DNA from: an uncultured Bacteroidales bacterium
Lineage (GTDB): Bacteria; Bacteroidota; Bacteroidia; Bacteroidales; Muribaculaceae
Direction of reading: 5' to 3'
DNA length: 64,000 nt
Assembly (NCBI GenBank): GCA_902774055.1
Contig: CACYGX010000014.1
Span: forward strand, 20,086 to 84,085
The notes below the pieces were generated by a model, which saw only the letters and a list, made by a program, of their open reading frames with translations, was not told the origin of the DNA and searched no databases. Position 1 is the first letter of the stretch; each line of letters opens with the position of its first letter. The position numbers and the translations under genes were made by a program. Below are positions 9,828 to 18,366 of the stretch, piece after piece.

Positions 9828-11213
9828 ATGTCACTGATAAAATCGATTTCTGGAATTCGCGGCACCATCGGCGGTAAGGCCGGTGATGGCCTCTCGCCGC
9901 TCGACATCGTCAAGTTCACTTCGGCATATGCCACCTTTATGCGTCGCAACTCGCCAGTGAAGTCCAATGTCATCGTTGTTGGCCGTGATGCCCGCATGTC
10001 GGGCCGCATGGTGCTCAACACGGTAGTGGGAACACTCATGGGAATGGGATTTGACGTTGTCAACATCGGGTTGGCGACGACTCCAACAACCGAGTTGGCA
10101 GTAGTCGGCGAACACGCCTGTGGCGGTATCATCATTACAGCATCACATAATCCCAAACAGTGGAACGCGCTCAAACTCTTGAACCATAACGGTGAATTCC
10201 TGACCGATGCCGAGGGCAAAGAAGTGCTCCGTCTTGCCGAGCAGGAAGACTTTGACTACGCCGACGTTGACCACTTGGGCCGCGAACAGAAGAACTACAC
10301 CTGGCTTCGCCGTCACATCGACCAGGTGCTCGCGCTCGACCTCGTGGATGTGGATGCGATACGCAAGGCCGACTTTACCGTTGCCGTCGATGCCGTCAAC
10401 AGTGTGGGCGGTGTTGCCATCCCCCAGTTGCTTGATGCGCTGGGTGTCAAGCGTGTAGAAAAGCTCTTCTGTGACCCAACGGGCAATTTCGGACACACGC
10501 CCGAGCCGATTCCCGAGAACCTGACCGCCATCAGCGACTTTATGCGTCAAGGTAAAGCCGATGTGGGTTTTGTCGTTGATCCCGATGTGGACCGCTTGGC
10601 CATAGTGATGGAGAATGGCGAATTCTTTGTCGAGGAATACACCCTTGTTGCGGTGGCCGACTATGTCCTATCTCACACGCCTGGCTCAACGGTGAGCAAC
10701 CTGTCATCGTCACGCGCCCTGCGTGATGTGACCCAGGCCCACGGCTGTTCTTATACTGCAGCCGCTGTTGGCGAGGTCAATGTGACCACCGAGATGCGCC
10801 GCACTGGTGCAGTCATTGGCGGCGAGGGCAATGGTGGCGTAATCTATCCCGCGAGCCACTATGGCCGTGACGCCCTCGTTGGCGTGGCGTTGTTCCTCTC
10901 GTTGCTGGCCCACAGCGGCAAGACCGTCAGCGAACTGAAGAAGACCTATCCGCAATACAGTATCGCTAAAACCAAACTCCAACTCCAGCCCGAAATGGAC
11001 GTTGATGCCATCCTCAAGGCTGTGGAGCAACACTATCAAGGCGAGCAGATGACAACCATCGATGGCGTGAAGATTGACTTTGCTGACGGATGGGTGCACC
11101 TGCGCAAGAGCAACACCGAGCCCATTATCCGCATTTATAGCGAGGCTCACACGATGCCCGAGGCCGAACGATTGGCCGAAGATGTCAAGAAGATTGTCCT
11201 CTCGCTCATCTAA
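9828..11213 (+). CDS. glmM: Phosphoglucosamine mutase
   Basis: Interconverts glucosamine-6-phosphate and glucosamine-1-phosphate, the step feeding UDP-GlcNAc for peptidoglycan and lipid A. It is an alpha-D-phosphohexomutase with all four landmarks: the phosphoserine loop 'TASHNPKQWN' (Ser106), the Mg loop 'DPDVDRL' (near residue 246), the sugar-binding loop 'GGEGNGGV' (near 327) and the phosphate-binding loop 'RKSNTEPIIR' near the C-terminus. The length of 461 residues is right for the family. GlmM is favoured over phosphomannomutase by its similarity to the Bacteroidales glmM type ('MSLIKSISGIRGTIGG'), although sugar preference is not proved. Its 3' end overlaps convergent comEC by 8 bases. 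Confidence 0.85.
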   Translation: MSLIKSISGIRGTIGGKAGDGLSPLDIVKFTSAYATFMRRNSPVKSNVIVVGRDARMSGRMVLNTVVGTLMGMGFDVVNIGLATTPTTELAVVGEHACGGIIITASHNPKQWNALKLLNHNGEFLTDAEGKEVLRLAEQEDFDYADVDHLGREQKNYTWLRRHIDQVLALDLVDVDAIRKADFTVAVDAVNSVGGVAIPQLLDALGVKRVEKLFCDPTGNFGHTPEPIPENLTAISDFMRQGKADVGFVVDPDVDRLAIVMENGEFFVEEYTLVAVADYVLSHTPGSTVSNLSSSRALRDVTQAHGCSYTAAAVGEVNVTTEMRRTGAVIGGEGNGGVIYPASHYGRDALVGVALFLSLLAHSGKTVSELKKTYPQYSIAKTKLQLQPEMDVDAILKAVEQHYQGEQMTTIDGVKIDFADGWVHLRKSNTEPIIRIYSEAHTMPEAERLAEDVKKIVLSLI

Positions 11214-13248
11214 TCGGACAATATCCTACTGTATAGTTTAATCCCAGGCTGTCGCACTCGTGCTGCAGCCTGGTGCTTTCATAGTAGGCTCCAGATATGA
11301 TGAGCCGGTCAAAATGGAAGAGTTCTTGCAGTTTGGCAGCACTGCCGTGGTAGTGCTTGGTGACGATGACTTCGTCGAGTGCCAGTTGGTGGGTGAAGGT
11401 CATGCGTTTCCACCGGCCAGCACCCACAGCCATGAGGCGATGTCCCATCAGGTGGGCATAGGGCGGGCGGATGAACGCATTGTCCAGTTGCAATGAATCC
11501 TCATTGGTGATGAAATGCAACTCTCCGATGCCATGTCGACTGAGGAATCCAGAATAATAACGGGCAAAACTGGCCGAGTCGGGTTCGTCACCATCGGGAG
11601 CCCAGAAGTAGCCCGTCCCGCCGTTAAAATAGAAAATTGGTGTTGACGAGTAAGAATTGAAGACCACCAAGCCCTGGCGTGGCGTGCGGGCATCAACCCA
11701 CAAGGAATGGGCGAGGAGAATGAGCAAGGCTACGCCTGCCGCCAGCAGAAATCGGTAATTACGACGATAGAGCCATAGTACCACGAGCGCCATGATGACA
11801 AAATAGGCCACCACGCCAAACGTGCTCACATACACGTTGCCAATGTGAGACAGCGGGATGGCATTAACCACCGACGTCGTGCCGTGAATGTAGTGATAAA
11901 TGCCATCTAACACCCAGTCGAGCAAAGCCCACTGCATGCCTGCCGCCGTCACCAGCAGGAAGATGGCTCCAAGCACCATAAACACGGGCAGGACAGGAAG
12001 GATGAGCAGATTGGAGAGCACCGACATCAGCGAGATGGTGTGGAAATAGTGTGCGGTCAAGGCTATTGTCGCCAGCATGGCTACCAGCGAGGTGATGACG
12101 GTCGAAATAACGGCCTGTATCCACTTGGGACGCTGTGCCAGCTCCTCGGGGAGGCGGGCAAACATCAATACTGCTCCCACGGTGATGAAACTCAACTGGA
12201 AACCCACGCTGAACAGGGCCGATGGTGAGAACACGAGAATGGCGAGGGCGGCCATTGCTAGGGCGTTGAGCGATAGATACCGCTTGTAGAAGAATAGCGA
12301 CATCAGCACCATGCCAATCATCACCGTGGCCCTCATCACACTGGGACTGAGCCCCGTGAACAAGGCAAAAGCCGTGATGGCGACCAGGGTAATGACAAGG
12401 CGCAACTTCTTCAGCCGCAGGTAATCGAGCGGAAACAATAACCACCAGATAATGAGGGCGATGAAACCCACATGCAGGCCACTTAAGGCTAACACATGTG
12501 CCACTCCAGCCGTGGAAAAATCTTGTCGGGTCGCTTTATCGATGACCCCGCTGTCTCCCAGTAGCAATGCTACAACAAACTGCTGGGACATAGGCGTCAG
12601 CCGTGAGTTGAACACTTTGAGTTTCAAATCGCGTCTGAGGTTTTCTAAGCGGGTCCTCAGGGTGGGGGAGTGGCCGATGCGTTTCACCTGATTCAATGGC
12701 AAGTGCTGCTGGTAACGGATTCCCTCGCTGTCAAGAAGATAACGGGCATAATCCATTTCATCAGGGTTACCAAGGCTGCTCACCTCGTCAAGATGCCCCT
12801 GCCAAGCAACAAGGTCTCCGGCATGCAACGTGTAGTCACATCCACGGGTGGAAACCATGACTCGGCATGGCGGCAAGTCGGGGTTGAGCACATCGATGGC
12901 CATGCGCATCGAGAAGTCGGTATATTGCAGCTGGGCGATGTGTCCTGTCAAAACGAGGCCATCGCGTTGCTCGATGGCGAGTCGGGGTGGACAATGGATG
13001 TTGCTGGCAATCCAGCCTAGTGCCAGCGCAGCCATGGCCAGCGGGACAATGAAGTAGGCGCGGAAACGCAATCGCCCTTGGGGTGACCGGGAAAGCACGG
13101 TAAGCAGGGCATAAAGGGCGATGGCCAATGCGATGAACATTATCGGGACCCACCACACGTGCCATGCGCGATGAAATAGAATTCCTGCCATGAATGGCAG
13201 GAGAATTCGCAGTAGCGGTATGCGAGAGAGCACCATATCCTGTTTCAT
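11206..13248 (-). CDS. comEC: ComEC/Rec2-family competence membrane protein
   Basis: Polytopic inner-membrane protein of the ComEC/Rec2 family, which carries single-stranded DNA into the cytoplasm during natural transformation. Order of parts: N-terminal membrane helices (residues 10-65), a soluble OB-like DUF4131 region (about 70-180), the core Competence domain with the signature 'HVLALSGLHVGF' near residue 245 and many helices to about 510, then a short C-terminal soluble stretch. The metallo-beta-lactamase-like domain of longer ComEC proteins seems reduced or absent in these 680 residues. It is convergent with glmM (8-base overlap) and lies 52 bases downstream of aroE on the same strand. 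Confidence 0.88.
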   Translation of the reverse strand: MKQDMVLSRIPLLRILLPFMAGILFHRAWHVWWVPIMFIALAIALYALLTVLSRSPQGRLRFRAYFIVPLAMAALALGWIASNIHCPPRLAIEQRDGLVLTGHIAQLQYTDFSMRMAIDVLNPDLPPCRVMVSTRGCDYTLHAGDLVAWQGHLDEVSSLGNPDEMDYARYLLDSEGIRYQQHLPLNQVKRIGHSPTLRTRLENLRRDLKLKVFNSRLTPMSQQFVVALLLGDSGVIDKATRQDFSTAGVAHVLALSGLHVGFIALIIWWLLFPLDYLRLKKLRLVITLVAITAFALFTGLSPSVMRATVMIGMVLMSLFFYKRYLSLNALAMAALAILVFSPSALFSVGFQLSFITVGAVLMFARLPEELAQRPKWIQAVISTVITSLVAMLATIALTAHYFHTISLMSVLSNLLILPVLPVFMVLGAIFLLVTAAGMQWALLDWVLDGIYHYIHGTTSVVNAIPLSHIGNVYVSTFGVVAYFVIMALVVLWLYRRNYRFLLAAGVALLILLAHSLWVDARTPRQGLVVFNSYSSTPIFYFNGGTGYFWAPDGDEPDSASFARYYSGFLSRHGIGELHFITNEDSLQLDNAFIRPPYAHLMGHRLMAVGAGRWKRMTFTHQLALDEVIVTKHYHGSAAKLQELFHFDRLIISGAYYESTRLQHECDSLGLNYTVGYCPIR

Positions 13249-13300
13249 GACAGAGTCAAAATGCCATTGTTGTCACATGATGCCCAATGTCCAACCATGT

Positions 13301-14074
13301 TTAGTAGTTATCGGTCCAGATATCATAGGAATCGAAGGCCTGCAGGAGCAGCATCTCGATACCGTTTTTGGTTTTTGCCCCATATTTGGCCGAACGCTTC
13401 ATGAACAGCGTTTCCTCGGGGTTATAGATAAGGTCATAGCACAGGTGCTTGCTGGTGAGGAAGCGATATGGGAAGTCGGGACACAGGTTGTCGTCGGGAT
13501 ACTTGCCAAGGGGGGTGGCGTTGACAATGATCTGGTGGGCTGCCACTATGGCGCGGGTGAGTTCCTCATAGACCATGATGTGCTCCGATTTGCGCCTTGA
13601 CACAAGTTGAACCTCGATGCCCTGATGACGCAGGGCCGTGCTCACAGCCTTGGCAGCCCCGCCAGTGCCCAGCACCATAGCGCTGGTGTACTCAGGCGTG
13701 AGAATGCCGTCCAAGGTCTTTTCAAAGCCCATCACGTCGCTGTTGTAGCCTCGCAGTTCTTGCAGTGCTCCTGACTCGTCGCGAATGAACTTAATGACAT
13801 TGACAGCGCCAATCTCGGCGGCATCATCATCGAGCGAATCCAGCAGCGGTATGACAGCCTCCTTGTAGGGGGCGGTGACATTGAGGCCATTCAGGTTGGG
13901 GTGCTCGGCAATCACCTCCATGAGCATGCCGATGTCGGGTATCTCGAAGTTGATGTACTGGGCGTCAATGTCCTCGGCAATAAACTTGCGGTTAAAGAAA
14001 TCGCGTGAGAAGGAATGCACCAGCGGATAGCCGATGAGACCATATAGATACTTGCAGTCTAGTGGAGATTTCAT
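13301..14074 (-). CDS. aroE: Shikimate dehydrogenase
   Basis: NADPH-dependent reduction of 3-dehydroshikimate to shikimate in aromatic amino-acid synthesis. The substrate site is visible as 'YPLVHSFS' (residues 17-24) and 'NVTAPYKEAV' with the catalytic Lys. The Rossmann loop 'VLGTGGAAKAV' follows near residue 137, then 'NATPLG' near 190. The length of 257 residues is typical. It is the promoter-proximal gene of a probable aroE-comEC pair, with a recognisable promoter at 14101-14131. Confidence 0.93.
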   Translation of the reverse strand: MKSPLDCKYLYGLIGYPLVHSFSRDFFNRKFIAEDIDAQYINFEIPDIGMLMEVIAEHPNLNGLNVTAPYKEAVIPLLDSLDDDAAEIGAVNVIKFIRDESGALQELRGYNSDVMGFEKTLDGILTPEYTSAMVLGTGGAAKAVSTALRHQGIEVQLVSRRKSEHIMVYEELTRAIVAAHQIIVNATPLGKYPDDNLCPDFPYRFLTSKHLCYDLIYNPEETLFMKRSAKYGAKTKNGIEMLLLQAFDSYDIWTDNY

Positions 14075-14100
14075 AGTAGTATCGTTTTTTTAGTTGGATG

Positions 14101-14131
14101 CAAAAATAATCACAAAACTGAAAACCATCAA
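14101..14131 (-). promoter_or_regulatory. Promoter for aroE (TTG-N20-TATTTTTG)
   Basis: Read on the minus strand, TATTTTTG (14101-14108) is preceded by TTG (14129-14131) with a 20-base spacer, a good Bacteroidetes promoter. It lies 26 bases before the aroE ATG. Confidence 0.7.
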
Positions 14132-14257
14132 CGACTGAACGTGTTTTTTTAACGATTTGGCCTGTTTTTTTATGCTGAAACGGTTATGATATGTCAAATT
14201 AGATGCAAATTATCATGAAAAATGCCTAAAATGACTCACACATAAAGAACAAATGAT

Positions 14258-14265
14258 TAACTTTG
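14258..14265 (+). promoter_or_regulatory. -7 element upstream of the MCE-domain gene
   Basis: TAACTTTG fits TAnnTTTG, 29 bases before the ATG at 14295. No convincing -33 TTG is visible. Confidence 0.5.
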
Positions 14266-14294
14266 CAACTTGAAATAAACTAAAGCAGTAGAAG

Positions 14295-15197
14295 ATGAAG
14301 TTTTTTAACAAGAACGTGAAAATCGCGCTCACGGTCCTCTTGGGACTGGTATTGCTGTACTGGGGCATCAATTACCTGAAGGGTATCAACCTGTTGACTC
14401 CCTCCAATCGCTTCTACACCGAAGTGAGTAGCGTGGATGGATTGCTCAAGGCTTCCCCAATTACCGTCAACGGATTCCAGGTGGGACAGGTATATGAAAT
14501 CAAATATGACTTTTCCAAAAACAAAATTACGATAGAGCTGGCAATGGAACCCGAGATGAAGGTGCCCGAAGGGAGTACCATCAATATGGTATCAGGTCTG
14601 TTGGGCGGCACTTCGCTTGTACTCAATCTGGGTGATGGACCCGCAATGAAGCCAGGTAGCATGATTCCTACCACTGAACTCCCTGGTATAGTTGATAATG
14701 TAAAAGAAAACATGATACCCATGGTGACTGATATGTTACCCAAGGTGGACTCCATCATGAACAATGTCAATGGCTTGACGGGCGATCCCGCCTTGGCGGC
14801 TGCTCTTGCCCGCTTGGATGGAATTACCCGCCAGATTCAGGCCAGTGCCCAGCAACTCAATATTCTCATGAATGGTCTGAACCGCAGTGTGCCGGGCGTG
14901 ATGAATAATGTTAACGGTATCACTGGCAACTTGAGTGGCGCCACCAGCAACCTCACTGATTTCTCGTCAACCTTGAAGCAGATTCCCATCGACTCAACAA
15001 TCAACACGCTGAATGCTACTCTGGCTAACCTGGAGAAGCTCAGTGAGCAGTTGAATGACAAGAACTCGACGCTGGGCAAGGTGATGAACGACCGCGAACT
15101 CTATGACAATGCCAACCGCGCCATAGCCAGTCTTGACTCGCTGTTGACCGATATCAAAGCCAATCCTAAACGTTACATCAACATTAAAGTCTTTTAA
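14295..15197 (+). CDS. MlaD/MCE-domain lipid transport protein
   Basis: Substrate-binding subunit type of an MCE lipid-transport system (Mla/Tgd2-like). A single N-terminal transmembrane helix (residues 8-27, 'IALTVLLGLVLLYWGINYL') anchors it in the inner membrane. The MCE domain follows at about residues 37-115 ('FYTEVSSVDGLLKASPITVNGFQVGQV', given here only as the region's start and end motifs 'FYTEVSSVDG' and 'GFQVGQV'). The remainder to residue 300 is helical and coiled-coil-like, rich in Asn, Leu and Thr. The ATPase and permease partners (MlaF/MlaE) are not next to it, so it is an orphan here. A perfect terminator follows at 15270. Confidence 0.88.
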   Translation: MKFFNKNVKIALTVLLGLVLLYWGINYLKGINLLTPSNRFYTEVSSVDGLLKASPITVNGFQVGQVYEIKYDFSKNKITIELAMEPEMKVPEGSTINMVSGLLGGTSLVLNLGDGPAMKPGSMIPTTELPGIVDNVKENMIPMVTDMLPKVDSIMNNVNGLTGDPALAAALARLDGITRQIQASAQQLNILMNGLNRSVPGVMNNVNGITGNLSGATSNLTDFSSTLKQIPIDSTINTLNATLANLEKLSEQLNDKNSTLGKVMNDRELYDNANRAIASLDSLLTDIKANPKRYINIKVF

Positions 15198-15269
15198 CGT
15201 GCTGAGACGTTTGGATATAACTATTGTTTTTCATTTTTGGAGAGTGATTTTCCTCTCATGAAACGCGTA

Positions 15270-15309
15270 AAATTCCCTATTTGGATTAAGTCTAAATAGG
15301 GAATTTTTT
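15270..15309 (+). terminator. Intrinsic terminator after the MCE-domain gene
   Basis: A perfect 13-bp stem (15270-15282 with 15294-15306), an 11-base loop, and a T-run that begins inside the right arm (six T at 15304-15309). Confidence 0.88.
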
Positions 15310-15619
15310 GAAATTTACTATTTTCGGGATTTGCAAAATGAAACCCTTGTAATAACAGCCATTTGCGAGTTTACAAATGAAATAAGAAAATCGACGATTA
15401 AATGTAAAGTGCTGATTTTCAGTTGTGTGATTAAAGCAAGACACCTTAAATTGTAAAAAAATCAAAACGATGTTGTAATGCTTTGTTTTTCAACATCATT
15501 ACACTTGAAATGAGATTTCCAAATTTTTTCAGCACTTTTTTAAAAGAAATTATTGACCGAAATTTGTACTGCTAAAAGCAAAAAAACAAACCAAGCATTA
15601 CTAAGAAATTTTAAGGATC
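15310..15619. other. AT-rich region upstream of dnaA with nested inverted repeats
   Basis: No gene is seen. AAAGTGCTGA (15406-15415) is matched by TCAGCACTTT (15529-15538). Between them GATGTTG (15470-15476) pairs with CAACATC near 15491-15497, and a GTAATG/CATTAC pair overlaps the same arms. No TTATCCACA-type DnaA box was found, so an origin cannot be claimed. No clear TAnnTTTG promoter was seen for dnaA. Confidence 0.45.
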
Positions 15620-17023
15620 ATGTTTAACGTTGCACAACAGTGGAACCGTTGCCTTGACGTCATTAAGGCAAACCTGCCGGCCGAACAATACAAAGTTTGG
15701 TTCGCTCCCATTGTTGCCGTTGACTTCGACCAGGAAAACGACCGTGTGACGCTCAAGGTGCCCTCAAAGTTCTTTGTAGAACAGATTGAGGGACGATATA
15801 TCACCATTCTCTCAGCCGCCTTGAAGAAGGTCTTTGGCGAGAACGTCAAGCTCACCTATAAATATAATGTGGTGGGGGCCGATGATGAGAGTGCCGTGGA
15901 GCAAGCCGAGGATAATTCCAGCGTTAAGCTCAAGCAGGAACTGAAGATTCGCCAGCCGCGTGTCTCCAATCCGTTTGATCACGATGGTCATCTTGAAGAC
16001 ATCGACCCGCAGCTTAACCCGAAATACACTTTCCAGAACTACTGCACCAGCATGAGCAACAAGCTCGCTGTGAGCATCGGCCATGCCATTGCCGAGCAAC
16101 CCGAAGTGAAGACCTACAACCCCATGTTTGTCTTCGGCACGACGGGTGTGGGCAAGACTCACCTGCTGCAGGCTATCGGTATCAAGCTCAAGGAGGAATA
16201 TCCGCGCATGAGGGTGCTCTACGTCTCCTCGAGAGTGTTTGAGAGCCAGTACACCACTGCCGTTGTACAGAAGAAAGTCAACGACTTCATCCGTTTCTAT
16301 GAGAGCATCGATGTCCTCTTGCTCGACGACATTCAGTTCCTTGCCGGAAAGCAGAAGACACAGAACACTTTTTTCCATATCTTCAACTATCTGCATCAGC
16401 ACCAGCGCCAACTGGTGATGTCAAGCGATTGCCGTCCTAGCGACCTCGATGGTATGGAGCCCAGGCTGCTCTCTCGCTTCAAGTGGGGCATGACGGTAGA
16501 GCTGGAAAAGCCCGACTATGAGCTCAGGCGACAGTTCCTCGACATGAGGGCCGCACAAGATGGCTTGAAGATTGATGGCGAGGTGCTTGACTTTATCGCA
16601 GCCAATGTCACCGAGAGTGTTCGCGAACTGGAAGGCGTCATGGTAGCCCTGCTGGCCCACGCCACAATGTTGGGACAGGACATCACCATCAGCCTGGCAC
16701 GTAGCGTCATCGGCAACACCGTCAAGGTGAGCCAGCGACAGGTTACCTTTGAGTCGATTACCGAGACCGTCGCCGACTACTATAACCTGCCTACCGAGTT
16801 GATTTACGGCAAGTCACGCAAGCGCGAAATCAGTGATGCGCGCCAGCTCATCATGTACCTTGCCAAGAAGGAGGCACAGATGTCATCGACCAGCATCGGC
16901 GCCAAGCTCGACCGCACCCACGCCACCGTGCTGCATGCCTGCATCCAGATTGAGCAGCGCATGTCGATAGAAAAAGATTTCTCACGCGAAGTACAGGCAA
17001 TTACTGCAAGCCTGACTTTATAA
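15620..17023 (+). CDS. dnaA: Chromosomal replication initiator DnaA
   Basis: ATP-dependent initiator that binds DnaA boxes and melts the origin. Domain I occupies residues 1-80, followed by a short acidic linker. The AAA+ core has Walker A 'GTTGVGKT' at residues 173-180 and Walker B 'VLLLDDIQF' near 235. The C-terminal HTH domain IV carries 'SRKREISDARQLIMYLAKK' and the DnaA-box contact motif 'DRTHATVLHA'. The length of 467 residues is normal. The gene stands alone: there is no dnaN or recF beside it, common in Bacteroidales. A strong terminator follows at 17057. Confidence 0.98.
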   Translation: MFNVAQQWNRCLDVIKANLPAEQYKVWFAPIVAVDFDQENDRVTLKVPSKFFVEQIEGRYITILSAALKKVFGENVKLTYKYNVVGADDESAVEQAEDNSSVKLKQELKIRQPRVSNPFDHDGHLEDIDPQLNPKYTFQNYCTSMSNKLAVSIGHAIAEQPEVKTYNPMFVFGTTGVGKTHLLQAIGIKLKEEYPRMRVLYVSSRVFESQYTTAVVQKKVNDFIRFYESIDVLLLDDIQFLAGKQKTQNTFFHIFNYLHQHQRQLVMSSDCRPSDLDGMEPRLLSRFKWGMTVELEKPDYELRRQFLDMRAAQDGLKIDGEVLDFIAANVTESVRELEGVMVALLAHATMLGQDITISLARSVIGNTVKVSQRQVTFESITETVADYYNLPTELIYGKSRKREISDARQLIMYLAKKEAQMSSTSIGAKLDRTHATVLHACIQIEQRMSIEKDFSREVQAITASLTL

Positions 17024-17056
17024 AGTCAAGTAATTAGATTGTCATAATTGACTTAC

Positions 17057-17089
17057 AGAGCCGCAAGTTCATTGCGGCTCTAATTTTTT
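17057..17089 (+). terminator. Intrinsic terminator of dnaA
   Basis: A perfect 10-bp GC-rich stem (17057-17066 with 17072-17081), a 5-base loop, then AATTTTTT. It starts 34 bases after the dnaA stop. Confidence 0.92.
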
Positions 17090-17143
17090 GCTGAAACGAA
17101 CCCCGCGTGGCTAATGCGAATTTCCCGATTTTTTGCAAATAAT

Positions 17144-17151
17144 TAATTTTG
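17144..17151 (+). promoter_or_regulatory. Candidate -7 element reading into the hairpin array
   Basis: TAATTTTG fits the -7 consensus and would start a transcript near 17158 that enters the hairpin array at 17268. No TTG at a proper -33 distance was seen, so support is weak. Confidence 0.3.
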
Positions 17152-17267
17152 TATCCTAACAAACTCGGCGTAATGGTCATTTTGCAGGATGATTTTTCAA
17201 GCCATATATTGGCAATCAGAAAAGGTGTGTTGTCTTTGCCGTGAAGCATGAAGCGTAACATGGCTCG

Positions 17268-17536
17268 GCAGGTGAGCAGCTCGACTGACCTGCGCAAGGC
17301 CAGCGGCCTTGACTTAATATAACCCTAGGGCGCACTGGCCGAAGGTCAGTGTGGCCTAGGGAGTGCTACATAAAAGAGAATGGGCCTCGTAGAGGGCCAC
17401 TCGGTGCTGATAGTGGCCCCCTTCAGGGCCCAAAGTTGCTATCATCACTATCCTCACGCCACGAGGACCTACGGTTCTCGCGCCGTGAGGTTAATTCAAG
17501 TCAAGGCTTACAGCCTTGCGCAGGCCTGTGGCCTGC
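17268..17536. repeat. Array of seven consecutive GC-rich hairpins, no supported gene
   Basis: Stems, in order: 17268-17273/17288-17293 with an inner CAG/CTG; CAAGGCC 17295-17301/17305-17311; CCCTAGG 17323-17329/17355-17361 enclosing a CACTGGCC/GGTCAGTG stem; TGGGCC 17381-17386/17427-17432 enclosing GGGCCAC 17394-17400/17413-17419; CCTCACG 17452-17458/17484-17490 enclosing CGAG/CTCG; CAAGGC 17502-17507/17513-17518; GCAGGCC 17520-17526/17530-17536. The block is much more GC-rich than its flanks. The rest of 17090-17616 shows no gene; an 80-residue open frame at 17349-17591 is a by-product of the palindromes. It could be a structured RNA, an intergenic repeat family or a transcription barrier. 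Confidence 0.75.
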
Positions 17537-17616
17537 AACTGCCATAATGTTATTGATGGTTAACCGCATGGCAACATTTTTGTGCAATTAGCATTTAAAG
17601 CCATATTATCGCTTTT

Positions 17617-18108
17617 TTATAGGAGCTGCAGGGCGATGTGGGCACAGGCCTCGGCATCGGCTAGCGCATGATGGTGGTTGAGCAAGTCAAAGCCACAATA
17701 GGCGGCCACGGTGTCGAGTTTGTGGTCGGGCAGTTGTCTGAGCAGGCGCCTGGCGGCCACGCAGGTGCAGTAGAATTCATAGTCGGGATAATCCATCTGG
17801 TAGCAGCGGAAGACGGCTTTCAGGCAACTCTCGTCAAAGGCTTTGTTGTGGGCAACCAGTGGCAGCCCCGCGATGAGCGGCTTGATCTGTGACCACACGT
17901 AGGGGAACACCGGGGCGCCGTCGGTGTCCTCATGACCCAAGCCGTGGACGCGCTGGCACCAGTAACTGTAGTAGTTGGGCTCGGGCTGGATGAGGGAATA
18001 GAATTTGTCCACAATCTCGCCATCCCTCACGATGACGATGCCCACCGAGCAAACGCTGGTGCGCTCGCTGTTGGCGGTCTCAAAGTCTATGGCTGCAAAG
18101 TTCTGCAT
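17617..18108 (-). CDS. DEDDh 3'-5' exonuclease (DnaQ/exonuclease-domain family)
   Basis: Stand-alone RNase T/DnaQ-like exonuclease of 163 residues. Motifs: Exo I 'AIDFETAN' (Asp and Glu metal ligands), Exo II 'NKAFDESCL' with Asp, Exo III 'HHALADAEA' with the catalytic His and last Asp. The open frame extends 44 codons further upstream to 18240, but a -7 promoter element at 18138-18145 lies inside that extension and the family fold starts at 'MQNFAAIDFETAN', so the ATG at 18106-18108 is chosen. It may act in DNA proofreading, repair or RNA turnover; the substrate is not readable. It is convergent to dnaA across the hairpin array. Confidence 0.88.
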   Translation of the reverse strand: MQNFAAIDFETANSERTSVCSVGIVIVRDGEIVDKFYSLIQPEPNYYSYWCQRVHGLGHEDTDGAPVFPYVWSQIKPLIAGLPLVAHNKAFDESCLKAVFRCYQMDYPDYEFYCTCVAARRLLRQLPDHKLDTVAAYCGFDLLNHHHALADAEACAHIALQLL

Positions 18109-18137
18109 GATCGTCTCAAATTGGGTGAAAACAAGGG

Positions 18138-18145
18138 CAAAAATA
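18138..18145 (-). promoter_or_regulatory. -7 element of the exonuclease gene
   Basis: On the minus strand TATTTTTG precedes the chosen ATG (18108) by 29 bases. It decides the start: the longer frame would begin upstream of the promoter. Confidence 0.55.
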
Positions 18146-18240
18146 CTAATTTGCAGGACAAAAACACCCCTTCGTCGATAAAATCTTATGCGTTTTAAAC
18201 ATTTTGGGTTCTTTGTAGTCAAAAAGTGGCGCAAATCCAA

Positions 18241-18270
18241 TTGCCGATTGAAAAAGAATGAGTATTTTTG
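18241..18270 (+). promoter_or_regulatory. gyrA promoter (TTG-N19-TATTTTTG)
   Basis: TTG at 18241-18243, a 19-base spacer and TATTTTTG at 18263-18270. The leader to the gyrA ATG (18367) is about 90 bases. Confidence 0.7.
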
Positions 18271-18366
18271 TAGGTTAAACCTAATGTCGTGGCACGCGTG
18301 CTAGCCTGGGGCGGAATTTTGCCTGCAGTGCGCTGCCCGGAACAGATTTAAAAGTAAAAAATACAA

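Noticed and set aside
15310-15619. Possible chromosomal origin upstream of dnaA
   Set aside because: No DnaA boxes of the TTATCCACA type were found and no skew can be computed from this window. It is noted only as a region with inverted repeats.
17349-17591. An 80-residue plus-strand open frame in the hairpin array
   Set aside because: It follows the palindromic stems, has no start signals, and its composition reflects the GC-rich repeats rather than a protein.
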